Assembly (NCBI GenBank): GCA_022511355.1
Contig: JAFLRS010000024.1
Coordinates: 1 to 17,048 of the forward strand
From: Alistipes sp.
Lineage (GTDB): Bacteria; Bacteroidota; Bacteroidia; Bacteroidales; Rikenellaceae
Length of the DNA: 17,048 bases
Direction of reading: 5' to 3'
Shown: in pieces, positions 6,035 through 13,816 of the stretch
How the letters are laid out: the number at the start of each line of letters is the position of its first letter
Numbering within the stretch: position 1 is the first letter of the stretch
Notes under the pieces: model-generated
What the model was told of the DNA's origin: nothing
Database searches by the model: none
What the model saw: only the letters and a program-made list of their open reading frames with translations
Program-made: the position numbers and the translations under genes

Positions 6035-8779
6035 TTAGAATGCAAGCTTCAAACGAACCGTATAGGTGCGACCCTGACGATAGAATACGTTATAAGCCGT
6101 CAGCCAGTCGTGGTTTGCACCGTCTTTAGCCTCGGTAATGAACTTGTTGTCCAATACGTTGTTTACATTGGCGTAAACCGTAGCCTTAAGTTTGCCGATA
6201 TTGAAAGAGTAGTTTGCACTCAAATCCAACTCGTGACCCCAAGGTATCTCCCAAGTCGAACCGTAAGTGGTAGGAGTATTAATCGAGGGGTTGTTAATCG
6301 TAAACTCAGCATAGGTACGTGCATACACCGTCCAGTCCGCACCGATACGCAGACCCTTCAAAGGCTTGAACGTAGCACCGATCTGACCGGTCGTCTGTGC
6401 CGAGTCGGCAACCTTCACACCCTTGAGATTAACAACACTCGTTGCATGAGGTTTGAATTCCGATTCGGGAATGCCCAGACTCTCGTTCCATTTGGTTACA
6501 CCGGTAAACGACGCAAGAGTACCCTGATCGTCGGCAACAGCCTGACCCTGACTGTTATACCAGTAACCGGTCGCATTGCTGTTCCACTGCCAGTCGCCCC
6601 ACGAGAACATGGCATTAACATCCATCCACGGAGTAGCGTGTGCCTTGAGGTCCACCTCAATACCCATGTGGCGGGCATTGACACCCTCGAGGTTGATGCT
6701 CAAACGCTCGCCGTCACGAGTCGTGGAGGAGTTCGACATCGATTTGTCCATCCACAGCGTATAGTAGGCATTCACGTTCAAAGCTACCGCAGAGTTGTGG
6801 AATCCGTAGCCCAACTCGGCCGAGAAAATCTTCTCGTTTACCGAATTTTTGTTTATTGCGTGGCTCGTTTCAGCAGTGAAGAAGACACCTCTCGAGAAGA
6901 ACGGAGCACGCGAAATGAATCCGACGTTTGCAAATACGTTGTTGTAGAGGTCGATGTTGTAGTTCACACCGCCCTTGATGGTTCCGCCGATACGGTTCGC
7001 CGTCTCCGAACGGGCATGGTCGGCATCGTAATAGAAGCGGTCTACACGCCAGTAGGTCTTGTTGCCGACAGAACCCGAAACAAATGCCGACAGACGGTTT
7101 TGCGAATACTCGAGCTGGGCAAATACGCCCTCCTCTGCCACATGACCGTCGTAGTCGCGATAAACGATATCGCCTACTCCCAATTTCTCATACGCCCAGT
7201 TGGGGTCGGCTTTTGCCGAATTGTTCTCGACTCTCACAGCCGAACCTGCACGAGTATCGTCGATATAATATGCACCGTCATAGAGGTCTACAATTTCGGT
7301 TGCGTGCTGACCTATATAATAACGGATATCCACACCGGCACTCAACTCGAGATAGTCGGTCAGATGGTTGGTGTAGGTCGAAAGCAGACCGTACCACTGG
7401 TGCGAGTTGATACTCTTGGCCATAACCATCTGCGAACCGTCGTCGCTGTTCGCGTTCATCTCCTGAATGGCCGCGTAGTCGAATGTACCGTCAGCTTTGC
7501 GATATTTGGTATTAACCACACCATTGGTCGAACCGTACCAGTCATTACGCTGGTTGCCGCGACCCTGACCGCTGTAACCGTAACCGTTTGCGATAGATGC
7601 ATAGACAGCGGTCGAAAGCGACTGATTTTCGTTAATCTGCCACTGGTGGTTGAGCGAAATCTGAGGTTTGTGGTAAACATTGTACTGCGAGGTACGACGC
7701 TGACCGTTCTTGTCAAAACCATAGGTGGGGTTGTATTTGTAGGGCGAATCGCCTCTCATGTACTGCTTCGCAACAGTATTCCAGTTTACAATGGTAAGAC
7801 CGTCGTTATTATTACGCTTATAGTGCTTCTGAGGGGCTCCGAACACCGTAAACGACAACTGGTGGCTTCCATTTATACGCTTCGAAATATTAGCGAAATA
7901 GTTGTAGCTCTCATAGTCTGCGCCCTGAACATAACCTTTACCCCAACGGCGGGCTCCCAATACCGTAAATGCCCATCCGTTTTTGGTCACGCCCGAAGAG
8001 ACGTTGAACGAAATAGACTGGTTGCCGTCATTGCCGACACCGTAGGAAACCGAACCGCCGGCCTTTGCATCGAGACCTTTGGTTACGATGTTGATCGTAC
8101 CTCCGACGGAGGGACCCGAAACTTTCGAAGCTCCCAGACCGCGTTGTGTCTGCATCGAACGGGTGACGTCGGAAAGACCGGCCCAGTTAGACCAGTATAC
8201 ACCACCCCATTCCATATCGTTCACGGGCACACCGTTAATCATCACCGCCACGTTCTCCGACTTGAAACCGCGCATATTGATATCGGAGTCACCGAAACCG
8301 CCGCCTCGGTTACGAGTATGAACACCCGGAGTCGATTTCAGAATCTCGGGAAACTCCTGTCCGCCGAGCTTCTCCTCGATATAACCCAAATCGACACTCG
8401 ATACCGCTACCGGAGTCTTGCGCTGAACAGCCACCGACTGCGTAATGACCACATCCTCGAGCATCTGCGAATCCATCTCCATCATCACGTCACCCAGACG
8501 CGTATCCTTGCCCTTCGACACGGCCAGCGTCATGGTCTTGTAGCCGATATACGAAACTTCGATCTCATCGGTATTCGCAGGTACCGACAATGTAAATGTT
8601 CCGTCGAGGTCGGTCGCGGTTCCGATCGACGACGCACTGCCCGGTACAATCACCGACACACCTATCAGAGGCTCGCCCGATGCATCGACAATCTTACCGC
8701 TTACACTCGTCTTTCCGCCCTGTGCCATTACCGACACAACCGCGAAAACCGAGAGAATCAAAAAAGATAATTTCTTCAT
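6035..8779 (-). CDS. TonB-dependent outer-membrane receptor
   Basis: This protein actively imports an unidentified ligand across the outer membrane using TonB-ExbBD energy. It has 914 residues. Signal peptide 1-20 (MKKLSFLILSVFAVVSVMAQ). CarboxypepD-regulatory-like domain about 24-103 (SGKIVDASGEPLIGVSVIV, DLDGTFTLSV, VSYIGYKT). TonB box candidate LEDVVIT 107-113. Plug domain about 120-236 (FPEILKSTPGVHTR, INMRGF, VMINGVPVND, GGTINIVTKG). A long beta barrel ends in LKLAF with the usual C-terminal Phe. It has the domain order of SusC-like receptors but is shorter than typical SusC, and its partner is not SusD, so glycan uptake should not be assumed. It is transcribed before the lipoprotein from the promoter near 9055-9086. 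Confidence 0.93.
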   Translation of the reverse strand: MKKLSFLILSVFAVVSVMAQGGKTSVSGKIVDASGEPLIGVSVIVPGSASSIGTATDLDGTFTLSVPANTDEIEVSYIGYKTMTLAVSKGKDTRLGDVMMEMDSQMLEDVVITQSVAVQRKTPVAVSSVDLGYIEEKLGGQEFPEILKSTPGVHTRNRGGGFGDSDINMRGFKSENVAVMINGVPVNDMEWGGVYWSNWAGLSDVTRSMQTQRGLGASKVSGPSVGGTINIVTKGLDAKAGGSVSYGVGNDGNQSISFNVSSGVTKNGWAFTVLGARRWGKGYVQGADYESYNYFANISKRINGSHQLSFTVFGAPQKHYKRNNNDGLTIVNWNTVAKQYMRGDSPYKYNPTYGFDKNGQRRTSQYNVYHKPQISLNHQWQINENQSLSTAVYASIANGYGYSGQGRGNQRNDWYGSTNGVVNTKYRKADGTFDYAAIQEMNANSDDGSQMVMAKSINSHQWYGLLSTYTNHLTDYLELSAGVDIRYYIGQHATEIVDLYDGAYYIDDTRAGSAVRVENNSAKADPNWAYEKLGVGDIVYRDYDGHVAEEGVFAQLEYSQNRLSAFVSGSVGNKTYWRVDRFYYDADHARSETANRIGGTIKGGVNYNIDLYNNVFANVGFISRAPFFSRGVFFTAETSHAINKNSVNEKIFSAELGYGFHNSAVALNVNAYYTLWMDKSMSNSSTTRDGERLSINLEGVNARHMGIEVDLKAHATPWMDVNAMFSWGDWQWNSNATGYWYNSQGQAVADDQGTLASFTGVTKWNESLGIPESEFKPHATSVVNLKGVKVADSAQTTGQIGATFKPLKGLRIGADWTVYARTYAEFTINNPSINTPTTYGSTWEIPWGHELDLSANYSFNIGKLKATVYANVNNVLDNKFITEAKDGANHDWLTAYNVFYRQGRTYTVRLKLAF

Positions 8780-8798
8780 ACGATTGTTTTTTTAATGG

Positions 8799-9032
8799 TT
8801 AATAAATTATTTGTGAACTATATTCATATCCGGAAAACAAAAGGAGCGACGTCATTAAATGACCTCGCACCTCCATATCAGTATCATTGCAATAAGTGCC
8901 GTATCCTCCCTGAGTTCGCGATTTATATACGCGCTTTCGACCCTTCGTCACGAAATACTCCGCCGATACCGACGCCCAAGCAAATGCTTCGGCTATATAA
9001 TCAGCATATTCCAAATATTTCGGCGTCTTCAT
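8799..9032 (-). CDS. Possible small protein (77 aa) leading the receptor operon
   Basis: I do not recognise this product. An ATG-started frame of 77 codons begins about 23 bases after the -7 box and stops 19 bases before the receptor start, on the same strand. That is the position of a first operon gene or a leader peptide. The sequence starts MKTPKYLEYADYIAEAFAW, is rich in Tyr and Ala, has a basic middle (TKGRKRVYKSRTQGG) and a mildly hydrophobic segment (HLMTSLLLF). There is no clear signal peptide and no Shine-Dalgarno site. The terminator-like hairpin overlaps codons about 54-64. It may be a real small protein, a translated regulatory leader, or a chance frame. Apart from this ORF and the hairpin, the 385 bases between receptor and hydrolase genes hold only the promoter. 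Confidence 0.45.
   Translation of the reverse strand: MKTPKYLEYADYIAEAFAWASVSAEYFVTKGRKRVYKSRTQGGYGTYCNDTDMEVRGHLMTSLLLFSGYEYSSQIIY
8834..8872 (-). terminator. Terminator-like hairpin in the receptor operon leader
   Basis: On the minus strand an imperfect inverted repeat at 8842-8872 forms 12 pairs with two symmetric mismatches and a three-base TTA loop (AGG-T-GCGA-G-GTCAT / ATGAC-G-TCGC-T-CCT). It is followed at once by TTTTGTTTT. It sits between the promoter (9055-9086) and the receptor start (8779), inside the 3' part of the 77-codon ORF, so it could act as an attenuator rather than a final terminator. The mismatches make its strength uncertain. Confidence 0.5.
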
Positions 9033-9054
9033 ATAACTGCACCATTTTGCGGCA

Positions 9055-9086
9055 CAAAAGTAATACAATCGGACGCTTTCCCCAAA
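9055..9086 (-). promoter_or_regulatory. Bacteroidota promoter of the receptor/lipoprotein operon
   Basis: On the minus strand, TTTG (9083-9086), a 20-base spacer and TACTTTTG (9055-9062) match both consensus elements of the Bacteroidota primary sigma factor at ideal spacing. Transcription would start near 9048. The only gene start close by is the small ORF at 9032; the receptor start is about 270 bases downstream, an unusually long leader if that ORF is not translated. Confidence 0.8.
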
Positions 9087-9164
9087 ATTGTTTATTAAAA
9101 AGTATTAACAATTTCCGGGAGTTATCAACACGCCGGCGGCACTGCTCCAATACCGCTCACGCTA

Positions 9165-9962
9165 TCACTCCGATACGAAATCACGTATCGCCGACGCACA
9201 CGCTTCAGGCTCCTCAAGAAAGCCCATATGGCCCGACTCCTCAAGCCACACCACTCGGGCCGACGGATGCGCCGAAGCCAATCCCTCAGCAACCTCCGTG
9301 CTTATGTAATTATCCTTGCGGCCGAAAATGAACATCTGACGAACTCCGCTCCCGCGCAGCATATCATTCATGTCGGAACGATTCTTCATGCCGTTCAGCA
9401 ACGCCACAATGCCCGCATCCTCGGTCAGATGCACCGTCTCCGCCAAATCGTCGATATAATCTCGCATCGCCCGTACATTATCATTCGCAAATCCCGCCGC
9501 AGGAGCCGTGCGGGCAAGCAAATCCTTCTTCCCCGCCTTCACAAGCGCAATCTCGCGCTCACGGTTCGCACGCTTCTCCTCGCTGTCCGCATTCGGCGTC
9601 GAACTCAACAGCACTATGCCGTCCAAACGTTCCGGATACTTCGCGCAAAAAGCCAATGCCGCATATCCCCCCATCGAATGGCCTACAAGCGTACATTTGG
9701 CTATATTCAGCTTGTCCAGCATAGCCCGAATCGTGTCGGCCAACCACTCCATGGAGTGTTCCTCGCCCTTCACCTCCGAAATCCCGTGCCCCGGCAAATC
9801 CAACGTCACCACCCGCATCTCCTTGTAAAGACATGGAACGAAATCCTCCCACACAAGCATCGATTCGAGGTATCCGTGCAGCAGCACCACGCATTTCTCT
9901 CCGGCTTCGGAATCGCACACATGAAGCGCCGTTCCGCCTGCATCAATAAACTTCTCAGTCAT
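9165..9962 (-). CDS. Alpha/beta hydrolase (serine esterase-like)
   Basis: A 265-residue cytoplasmic hydrolase of the alpha/beta fold. The triad is visible: nucleophile Ser96 in GHSMGG (95-99), Asp217 in FGRKDNYI, and His245 in EESGHMGFLEEPE. The oxyanion-hole motif LLHGY is at 28-31, and DLPGHG at 55-60 is typical of the BioH/MenH/lactonase-like group. Residues about 125-200 form a helical cap, which sets substrate choice. The substrate cannot be told from sequence; ester, thioester or lactone are all possible. I chose ATG 9962 because it begins right before the fold (MTEKFIDAGGTALHV) and lies just past a good promoter; a frame extended to 10013 would cross that promoter. No signal peptide. 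It is a single gene, divergent from dapF. Confidence 0.88.
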   Translation of the reverse strand: MTEKFIDAGGTALHVCDSEAGEKCVVLLHGYLESMLVWEDFVPCLYKEMRVVTLDLPGHGISEVKGEEHSMEWLADTIRAMLDKLNIAKCTLVGHSMGGYAALAFCAKYPERLDGIVLLSSTPNADSEEKRANREREIALVKAGKKDLLARTAPAAGFANDNVRAMRDYIDDLAETVHLTEDAGIVALLNGMKNRSDMNDMLRGSGVRQMFIFGRKDNYISTEVAEGLASAHPSARVVWLEESGHMGFLEEPEACASAIRDFVSE

Positions 9963-9982
9963 AATTTTCACTTTTCGATGCG

Positions 9983-10014
9983 TAAAAATAGGAATTATCG
10001 CCGCCCTTTGCAAA
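9983..10014 (-). promoter_or_regulatory. Promoter of the alpha/beta hydrolase gene
   Basis: On the minus strand, TTTG (10011-10014), a 20-base spacer and TATTTTTA (9983-9990; seven of eight, the last base differs from TAnnTTTG). This places the start of transcription near 9976, giving a very short leader to the ATG at 9962. Confidence 0.6.
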
Positions 10015-10022
10015 AAAAATCG

Positions 10023-10030
10023 TAATTTTG
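10023..10030 (+). promoter_or_regulatory. Likely -7 element of the dapF operon promoter
   Basis: TAATTTTG matches the TAnnTTTG box exactly, 21 bases before the dapF ATG. No TTTG stands at the ideal upstream distance, so the -33 half is weak or absent. The -33 zone would overlap the divergent hydrolase promoter. Confidence 0.45.
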
Positions 10031-10051
10031 ACCGATTATACCCGCAAAAGC

Positions 10052-10993
10052 ATGGAACTTGAATTCATAAAGTGTCAAGGCTCGGGCAACGACTTCGTGA
10101 TGATAGACGCCGTGGCCCAACGAATCGAAGGTCTCGACCTCGCACGACTCGCAGTCGCCGTATGCGACCGCAAAGGACCGGCAGGCGCCGACGGACTCCT
10201 GCTCGCAGTGCGCACGGGACGAGGTTTCGGAATGCGTATGTTCAACCCCGACGGCTCCGAAGCCGAAATGTGCGGCAACGGAATCCGATGCGTGGCCCGA
10301 CTTGTGCGGCACTACACCGGAACCGACCGGTTCATGCTTTCGTCGGGCGGACGCAACTACCCCGTGGCACGCGAAAACGAAATCGACCGCGGAGTGCCAA
10401 CATACGGAGTGCGAATCCCCATATCGACATGGAGCCCCGATTTCGGATTCTTTACCGACGACCGCCGCTTCGTCGAAGAGACGATTCCCGCACTCGACAC
10501 CCGACTGCGTTTCACCGCGCTCAATCTGGGGAATCCGCACATCGTCGCACGATGCGAACGCATAGATCTCGCAGAGCTGCAACGACTCGGCGAACGGGTA
10601 ACCCAACTGCACGACCTGTTCCCCAACGGCGTGAACGTGAGTCTTTACGAGGTCCGCGGCACCAACGAGCTTTTCACCGCCACATTCGAACGTGGTGCGG
10701 GCATAACCCTTTCGTGCGGAACCGCCATGACGGCTTGCAGCACCGCCGCACTCCTCACCGGAGTCTGCGAGGCCGAACGAACCGTCAAAGTCCGCAACCG
10801 CGGAGGCATGGTTCACTGCATCTGCCGCGAAGAACCGTCGCTCGCAACCGAACTGATAGGCAATGCCACCTTCGAATATGCAGGCGTGATTCGCGGCACC
10901 GACGACGGAGGCATCGAGGTACGAACACTCAAATCGTTCGAAGCCGAAGTCGAAACATACCGCCGATTCGCCGAACGCGAACGCAGAGATTAA
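10052..10993 (+). CDS. dapF: Diaminopimelate epimerase
   Basis: DapF converts LL- to meso-diaminopimelate in the cytoplasm, supplying lysine synthesis and peptidoglycan cross-linking. The 313-residue protein shows the two half-domains of the family and both catalytic cysteines: Cys74 in MCGNGIRC and Cys222 in LSCGTAM. It also has GSGNDFVMID at 10-19 and GNPH at 160-163. The second cysteine motif reads SCGTAMTAC, where many family members have ACGTGACA. Length is slightly above the usual 270-280, with an extra charged C-terminal tail (ETYRRFAERERRD). I chose ATG 10052 because it gives the usual start (MELEFIKCQGSGNDF). The next gene starts 9 bases after the stop, so dapF heads a three-gene unit. 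Confidence 0.93.
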   Translation: MELEFIKCQGSGNDFVMIDAVAQRIEGLDLARLAVAVCDRKGPAGADGLLLAVRTGRGFGMRMFNPDGSEAEMCGNGIRCVARLVRHYTGTDRFMLSSGGRNYPVARENEIDRGVPTYGVRIPISTWSPDFGFFTDDRRFVEETIPALDTRLRFTALNLGNPHIVARCERIDLAELQRLGERVTQLHDLFPNGVNVSLYEVRGTNELFTATFERGAGITLSCGTAMTACSTAALLTGVCEAERTVKVRNRGGMVHCICREEPSLATELIGNATFEYAGVIRGTDDGGIEVRTLKSFEAEVETYRRFAERERRD

Positions 10994-11002
10994 CCTTTAC
11001 CG

Positions 11003-13411
11003 ATGACAAAAGGAGCAGTAAAATATGCATTGGCCGTTCTGCTGGCAGGGATTGCGCTCCCGGCCTGCAACGTCACGCGCAAACTCCAATCCGACGAATA
11101 TCTGCTCCAGAAGGTGGTAATAAAGGACGACCGCTCCACTCCGCGCAAAGAACGCATCGATGCCGACGAACTGAAAAAGTATGTCCGTCAGATGCCCAAC
11201 AAACACTTCTTGGGCACCGATTTCTACGTATGGGTATACAATCTGGCCAACCCCGAAAAGGATAACGGCTGGAACAACTTCAAACGCAAGATAGGCGAAG
11301 AACCGGTGCTGCTCGATCTGGACCTCACACGCAAATCGGCCGAGAATCTGCAAATCTACATGAATTCGCGCGGATTCTTCTCCTCGAGCGTCAGATGCGA
11401 AGTCGATACCACCTACCGCAAAAAGAGAGCGAAGGTCACATACAGCACCAAACAGAACCGGCCTTCGCGCATCAACCGCATATCCTACGACTTCCGCGAC
11501 AAATTCGTGGAGCCGATAGTCTGCGCCGATACGGTGAACTCGCTCCTGCATACGGGCGACATCTTCGACATAACCGTACTCGACAAAGAACGCGAACGCA
11601 TAACCTCATATCTGCGCGAACGGGGCTACTACAACTTCTCGGTGAACAACATCGAATACATAGCCGACACCCTCGCAGGCGACTATACGGTCGATTTGCG
11701 CATGGTCGTGAAACGCAACGTCACCGGATATGACGAACGCGGCGACGCCATATCCGAAAACAATGTCGTCTACCGCATCCGCGAAATCAACATACTCCCC
11801 GACTACGACCCCGCAGCAGCCAAAACCAACCCCGAATACAATTCGCTGTTCGACACGGTGAACATCAAGGGCCTCAACGTGGTGTACAACAAAACCCTGC
11901 GGCCCAACGTGCGTCCGCGCGTGCTGCGTTCGACGATTCCGCTCTACCCCAACTACCTCTACGACGTGCAGACCGTCCGCCGAACCTACGACGACCTGAT
12001 GGCTCTCGGCTACTTCAAAAGCGCCAAAATCGTATTCGACGAACTGCCCAACACCGACCGGTACAACAACCGCATAACCTACATAGGCGATATCGACGGC
12101 CATCGGCACATGGATTCGATGACCACCAACTACACGCAGGAGGGTTATCTCAAATGCGACATACTCTGTACGCCCGCCCTCAAACAGAACTTCAACATCG
12201 AACTCGAAGCCAGCACCACCTCGAGCTTCTACGGCGTGAGTGCAACGGTCGGATATCAGAATCTGAACCTCTTCCGCGGCATCGAACAGTTCGACATATC
12301 GGTCACCGCAGGGTACGAATACATGAAAGCTCCCGATGCCAAACGCCGCAACGCCATGGAGTTGGGATTCGCAGCCGGATTGTGGTTCCCGCGATTCGTG
12401 CCGTTCCGCGTATCGAGCCTCAGTTCGATAAACCGGCCCCGAACCAAACTCGAAGTGGCCTACAACTATCAGAACCGACCCTACTACCGACGCAATCTGT
12501 CGAGTCTCTCGTGGACATACTCGTGGAAAAACAAACGGCACACCTCGTGGACACTCCGCCCCATAGACATCAATCTGGTGGATGTGGGATTCCTCGACGA
12601 AACCTATGCCAACAGCCTTCAGAACGAATATCTCAAGAACAGTTACCGTTCGCAGCTCATCTGCGGACTCTCGGCTTCGTACTACTACAACAGCGGTCTG
12701 CGCAGCAACCACACCGGAAACAACTACACCATAGTGCGCGTGAATGCGGAGTCGGCCGGCAATCTCGTGGACGGACTCGAACATCTGTTCTCGCATCCCG
12801 CTTCGGGTAGCGACTACTACGAAATATTCGGAATACGGTACTCGCAATACGTGCGTTTCGATGCAAGCGTCAGCCGCACTCTGCAATTCGGTCAGGTCAC
12901 GGCCTTGGCAGGCCGTCTGTTCGCGGGCTACGGTCTCCCCTACGGCAACTCCGACGCAATGCCTTTCGACCGCCTCTTCTATGCCGGCGGCAGCAACAGT
13001 ATGCGCGGCTGGGCTCCGAGAACCCTCGGCCCCGGTTCCACGCCCGAACCTACCGGCGTAATCTACCCCAGCCAGCTCGCCAATATGAAACTCGAAGCCA
13101 ATCTCGAATTCAGATTCCCTATCTGGGGCATATTCCACGGAGCAACATTCCTCGATGCCGGCAATATATGGTACACCGGCACCTCCTCCGCCGACACTCC
13201 CCCCGACAGCGAATTTCATTTCAATTCGTTCTACAAGCAAATAGCCTTCAATACGGGCGTCGGTCTGCGCATCGACATCAAATTCGCCATTCTGCGTCTC
13301 GACTGGGGCATTCAGCTCCACAACCCCAACAAACCCGAAGGACAACGCTGGATTCACAACTTCAAATGGGCCAACACGGCTCTCAACTTCGGAGTCGGTT
13401 ATCCGTTCTGA
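11003..13411 (+). CDS. tamL: TamL-like outer-membrane assembly lipoprotein (BamA/TamA family)
   Basis: An Omp85-superfamily protein expected to help insert proteins or move lipids at the outer membrane. The 802-residue product starts with a lipoprotein signal (LLAGIALPAC, Cys22), the hallmark of the Bacteroidota TamA variant TamL. Residues from about 30 to 400 hold POTRA-like repeats (for example SAENLQIYMNSRGFFSSSV and ERITSYLRERGYYNFSV). The C-terminal half is a 16-strand-type barrel with the signature FYAGGSNSMRGW (SMRGW at 666-670) and a terminal GVGYPF. No tamB is adjacent here, although the two are often neighbours, so another lipidated BamA-like paralogue is possible. It lies 9 bases after dapF and 13 before the YjbR gene. 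Confidence 0.85.
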   Translation: MTKGAVKYALAVLLAGIALPACNVTRKLQSDEYLLQKVVIKDDRSTPRKERIDADELKKYVRQMPNKHFLGTDFYVWVYNLANPEKDNGWNNFKRKIGEEPVLLDLDLTRKSAENLQIYMNSRGFFSSSVRCEVDTTYRKKRAKVTYSTKQNRPSRINRISYDFRDKFVEPIVCADTVNSLLHTGDIFDITVLDKERERITSYLRERGYYNFSVNNIEYIADTLAGDYTVDLRMVVKRNVTGYDERGDAISENNVVYRIREINILPDYDPAAAKTNPEYNSLFDTVNIKGLNVVYNKTLRPNVRPRVLRSTIPLYPNYLYDVQTVRRTYDDLMALGYFKSAKIVFDELPNTDRYNNRITYIGDIDGHRHMDSMTTNYTQEGYLKCDILCTPALKQNFNIELEASTTSSFYGVSATVGYQNLNLFRGIEQFDISVTAGYEYMKAPDAKRRNAMELGFAAGLWFPRFVPFRVSSLSSINRPRTKLEVAYNYQNRPYYRRNLSSLSWTYSWKNKRHTSWTLRPIDINLVDVGFLDETYANSLQNEYLKNSYRSQLICGLSASYYYNSGLRSNHTGNNYTIVRVNAESAGNLVDGLEHLFSHPASGSDYYEIFGIRYSQYVRFDASVSRTLQFGQVTALAGRLFAGYGLPYGNSDAMPFDRLFYAGGSNSMRGWAPRTLGPGSTPEPTGVIYPSQLANMKLEANLEFRFPIWGIFHGATFLDAGNIWYTGTSSADTPPDSEFHFNSFYKQIAFNTGVGLRIDIKFAILRLDWGIQLHNPNKPEGQRWIHNFKWANTALNFGVGYPF

Positions 13412-13424
13412 CAAATTCCGCATC

Positions 13425-13814
13425 ATGGACATCATAGAGTTTCGCGAATACTGTCTCTCGCTGCCGATGGTCGAGGAGTCCACTCCGTTCGACGAATTCG
13501 TACTCGTCTACAAAATCGGAGGCAGGATGTTCGCTTATGCCGATATGAACGACTTTCACCGCTTCGCCGTGAAATGCGACCCCGATGAGGCCGAAGAGCT
13601 GCGCGCACGCCATCCCGAAGTGGTGCCGGCACACCATTCGAGCAAAAAACACTGGAACGACATCCGCACCGACGGTTCGCTCGGCGAGGATTTCATGCGG
13701 CGGCAGATTCGCAACTCCTATCTGCTCGTCTTGCGCAACAACGTAACGCCCAAAGCTTTACGACTGTCGATTCTGGACCGGCTGCAAGCTTCGGGATTCT
13801 TCGACAGACAATAA
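13425..13814 (+). CDS. MmcQ/YjbR family protein
   Basis: A 129-residue cytoplasmic protein of the MmcQ/YjbR family, a small alpha/beta fold likened to a double-wing DNA-binding domain; the molecular role remains unproven for most members. Typical features are MDIIEFREYCLSLPMVEES at the start, a beta hairpin with FVLVYKIGGRMFAYAD, FAVKCDP, and the conserved KKHWNDI near residue 77, followed by a helical end with SYLLVLRNNV. There is no signal peptide or membrane segment. It follows the TamL-like gene by 13 bases and is probably translated from the dapF transcript. Its stop codon lies two bases from the stop of the convergent flippase gene. Family membership is confident; function is not. Confidence 0.88.
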   Translation: MDIIEFREYCLSLPMVEESTPFDEFVLVYKIGGRMFAYADMNDFHRFAVKCDPDEAEELRARHPEVVPAHHSSKKHWNDIRTDGSLGEDFMRRQIRNSYLLVLRNNVTPKALRLSILDRLQASGFFDRQ

Positions 13815-13816
13815 GA

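Noticed and set aside
6110..8770. Open frame of 886 codons on the plus strand across the receptor gene
   Set aside because: It is antisense to a clear TonB receptor, has no signal peptide or family motif, and reflects codon choice in the true gene (few TTA, CTA and TCA codons).
6035..8779. Calling the receptor SusC and its partner SusD (glycan utilisation locus)
   Set aside because: The receptor is short for SusC, the lipoprotein lacks SusD features, and no glycoside hydrolase or sensor gene is present.
9033..9068. Longer version of the small frame starting at a TTG at 9068
   Set aside because: That start lies upstream of the -7 box, so it would not be in the mRNA from the predicted promoter.
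9100..9164. Possible terminator after the hydrolase gene
   Set aside because: GC-rich sequence with a small GCCGGC palindrome, but no stem followed by a T-run on the minus strand.
8795..9331. Open frame of 178 codons on the plus strand over the receptor leader
   Set aside because: Overlaps the promoter, the small minus-strand frame and the end of the hydrolase; proline-rich with no family features and no plus-strand promoter.
11606..13483. Open frame of 625 codons on the minus strand across the TamL-like gene
   Set aside because: Antisense shadow of a clear outer-membrane protein; low-complexity Val/Glu/Gly composition.
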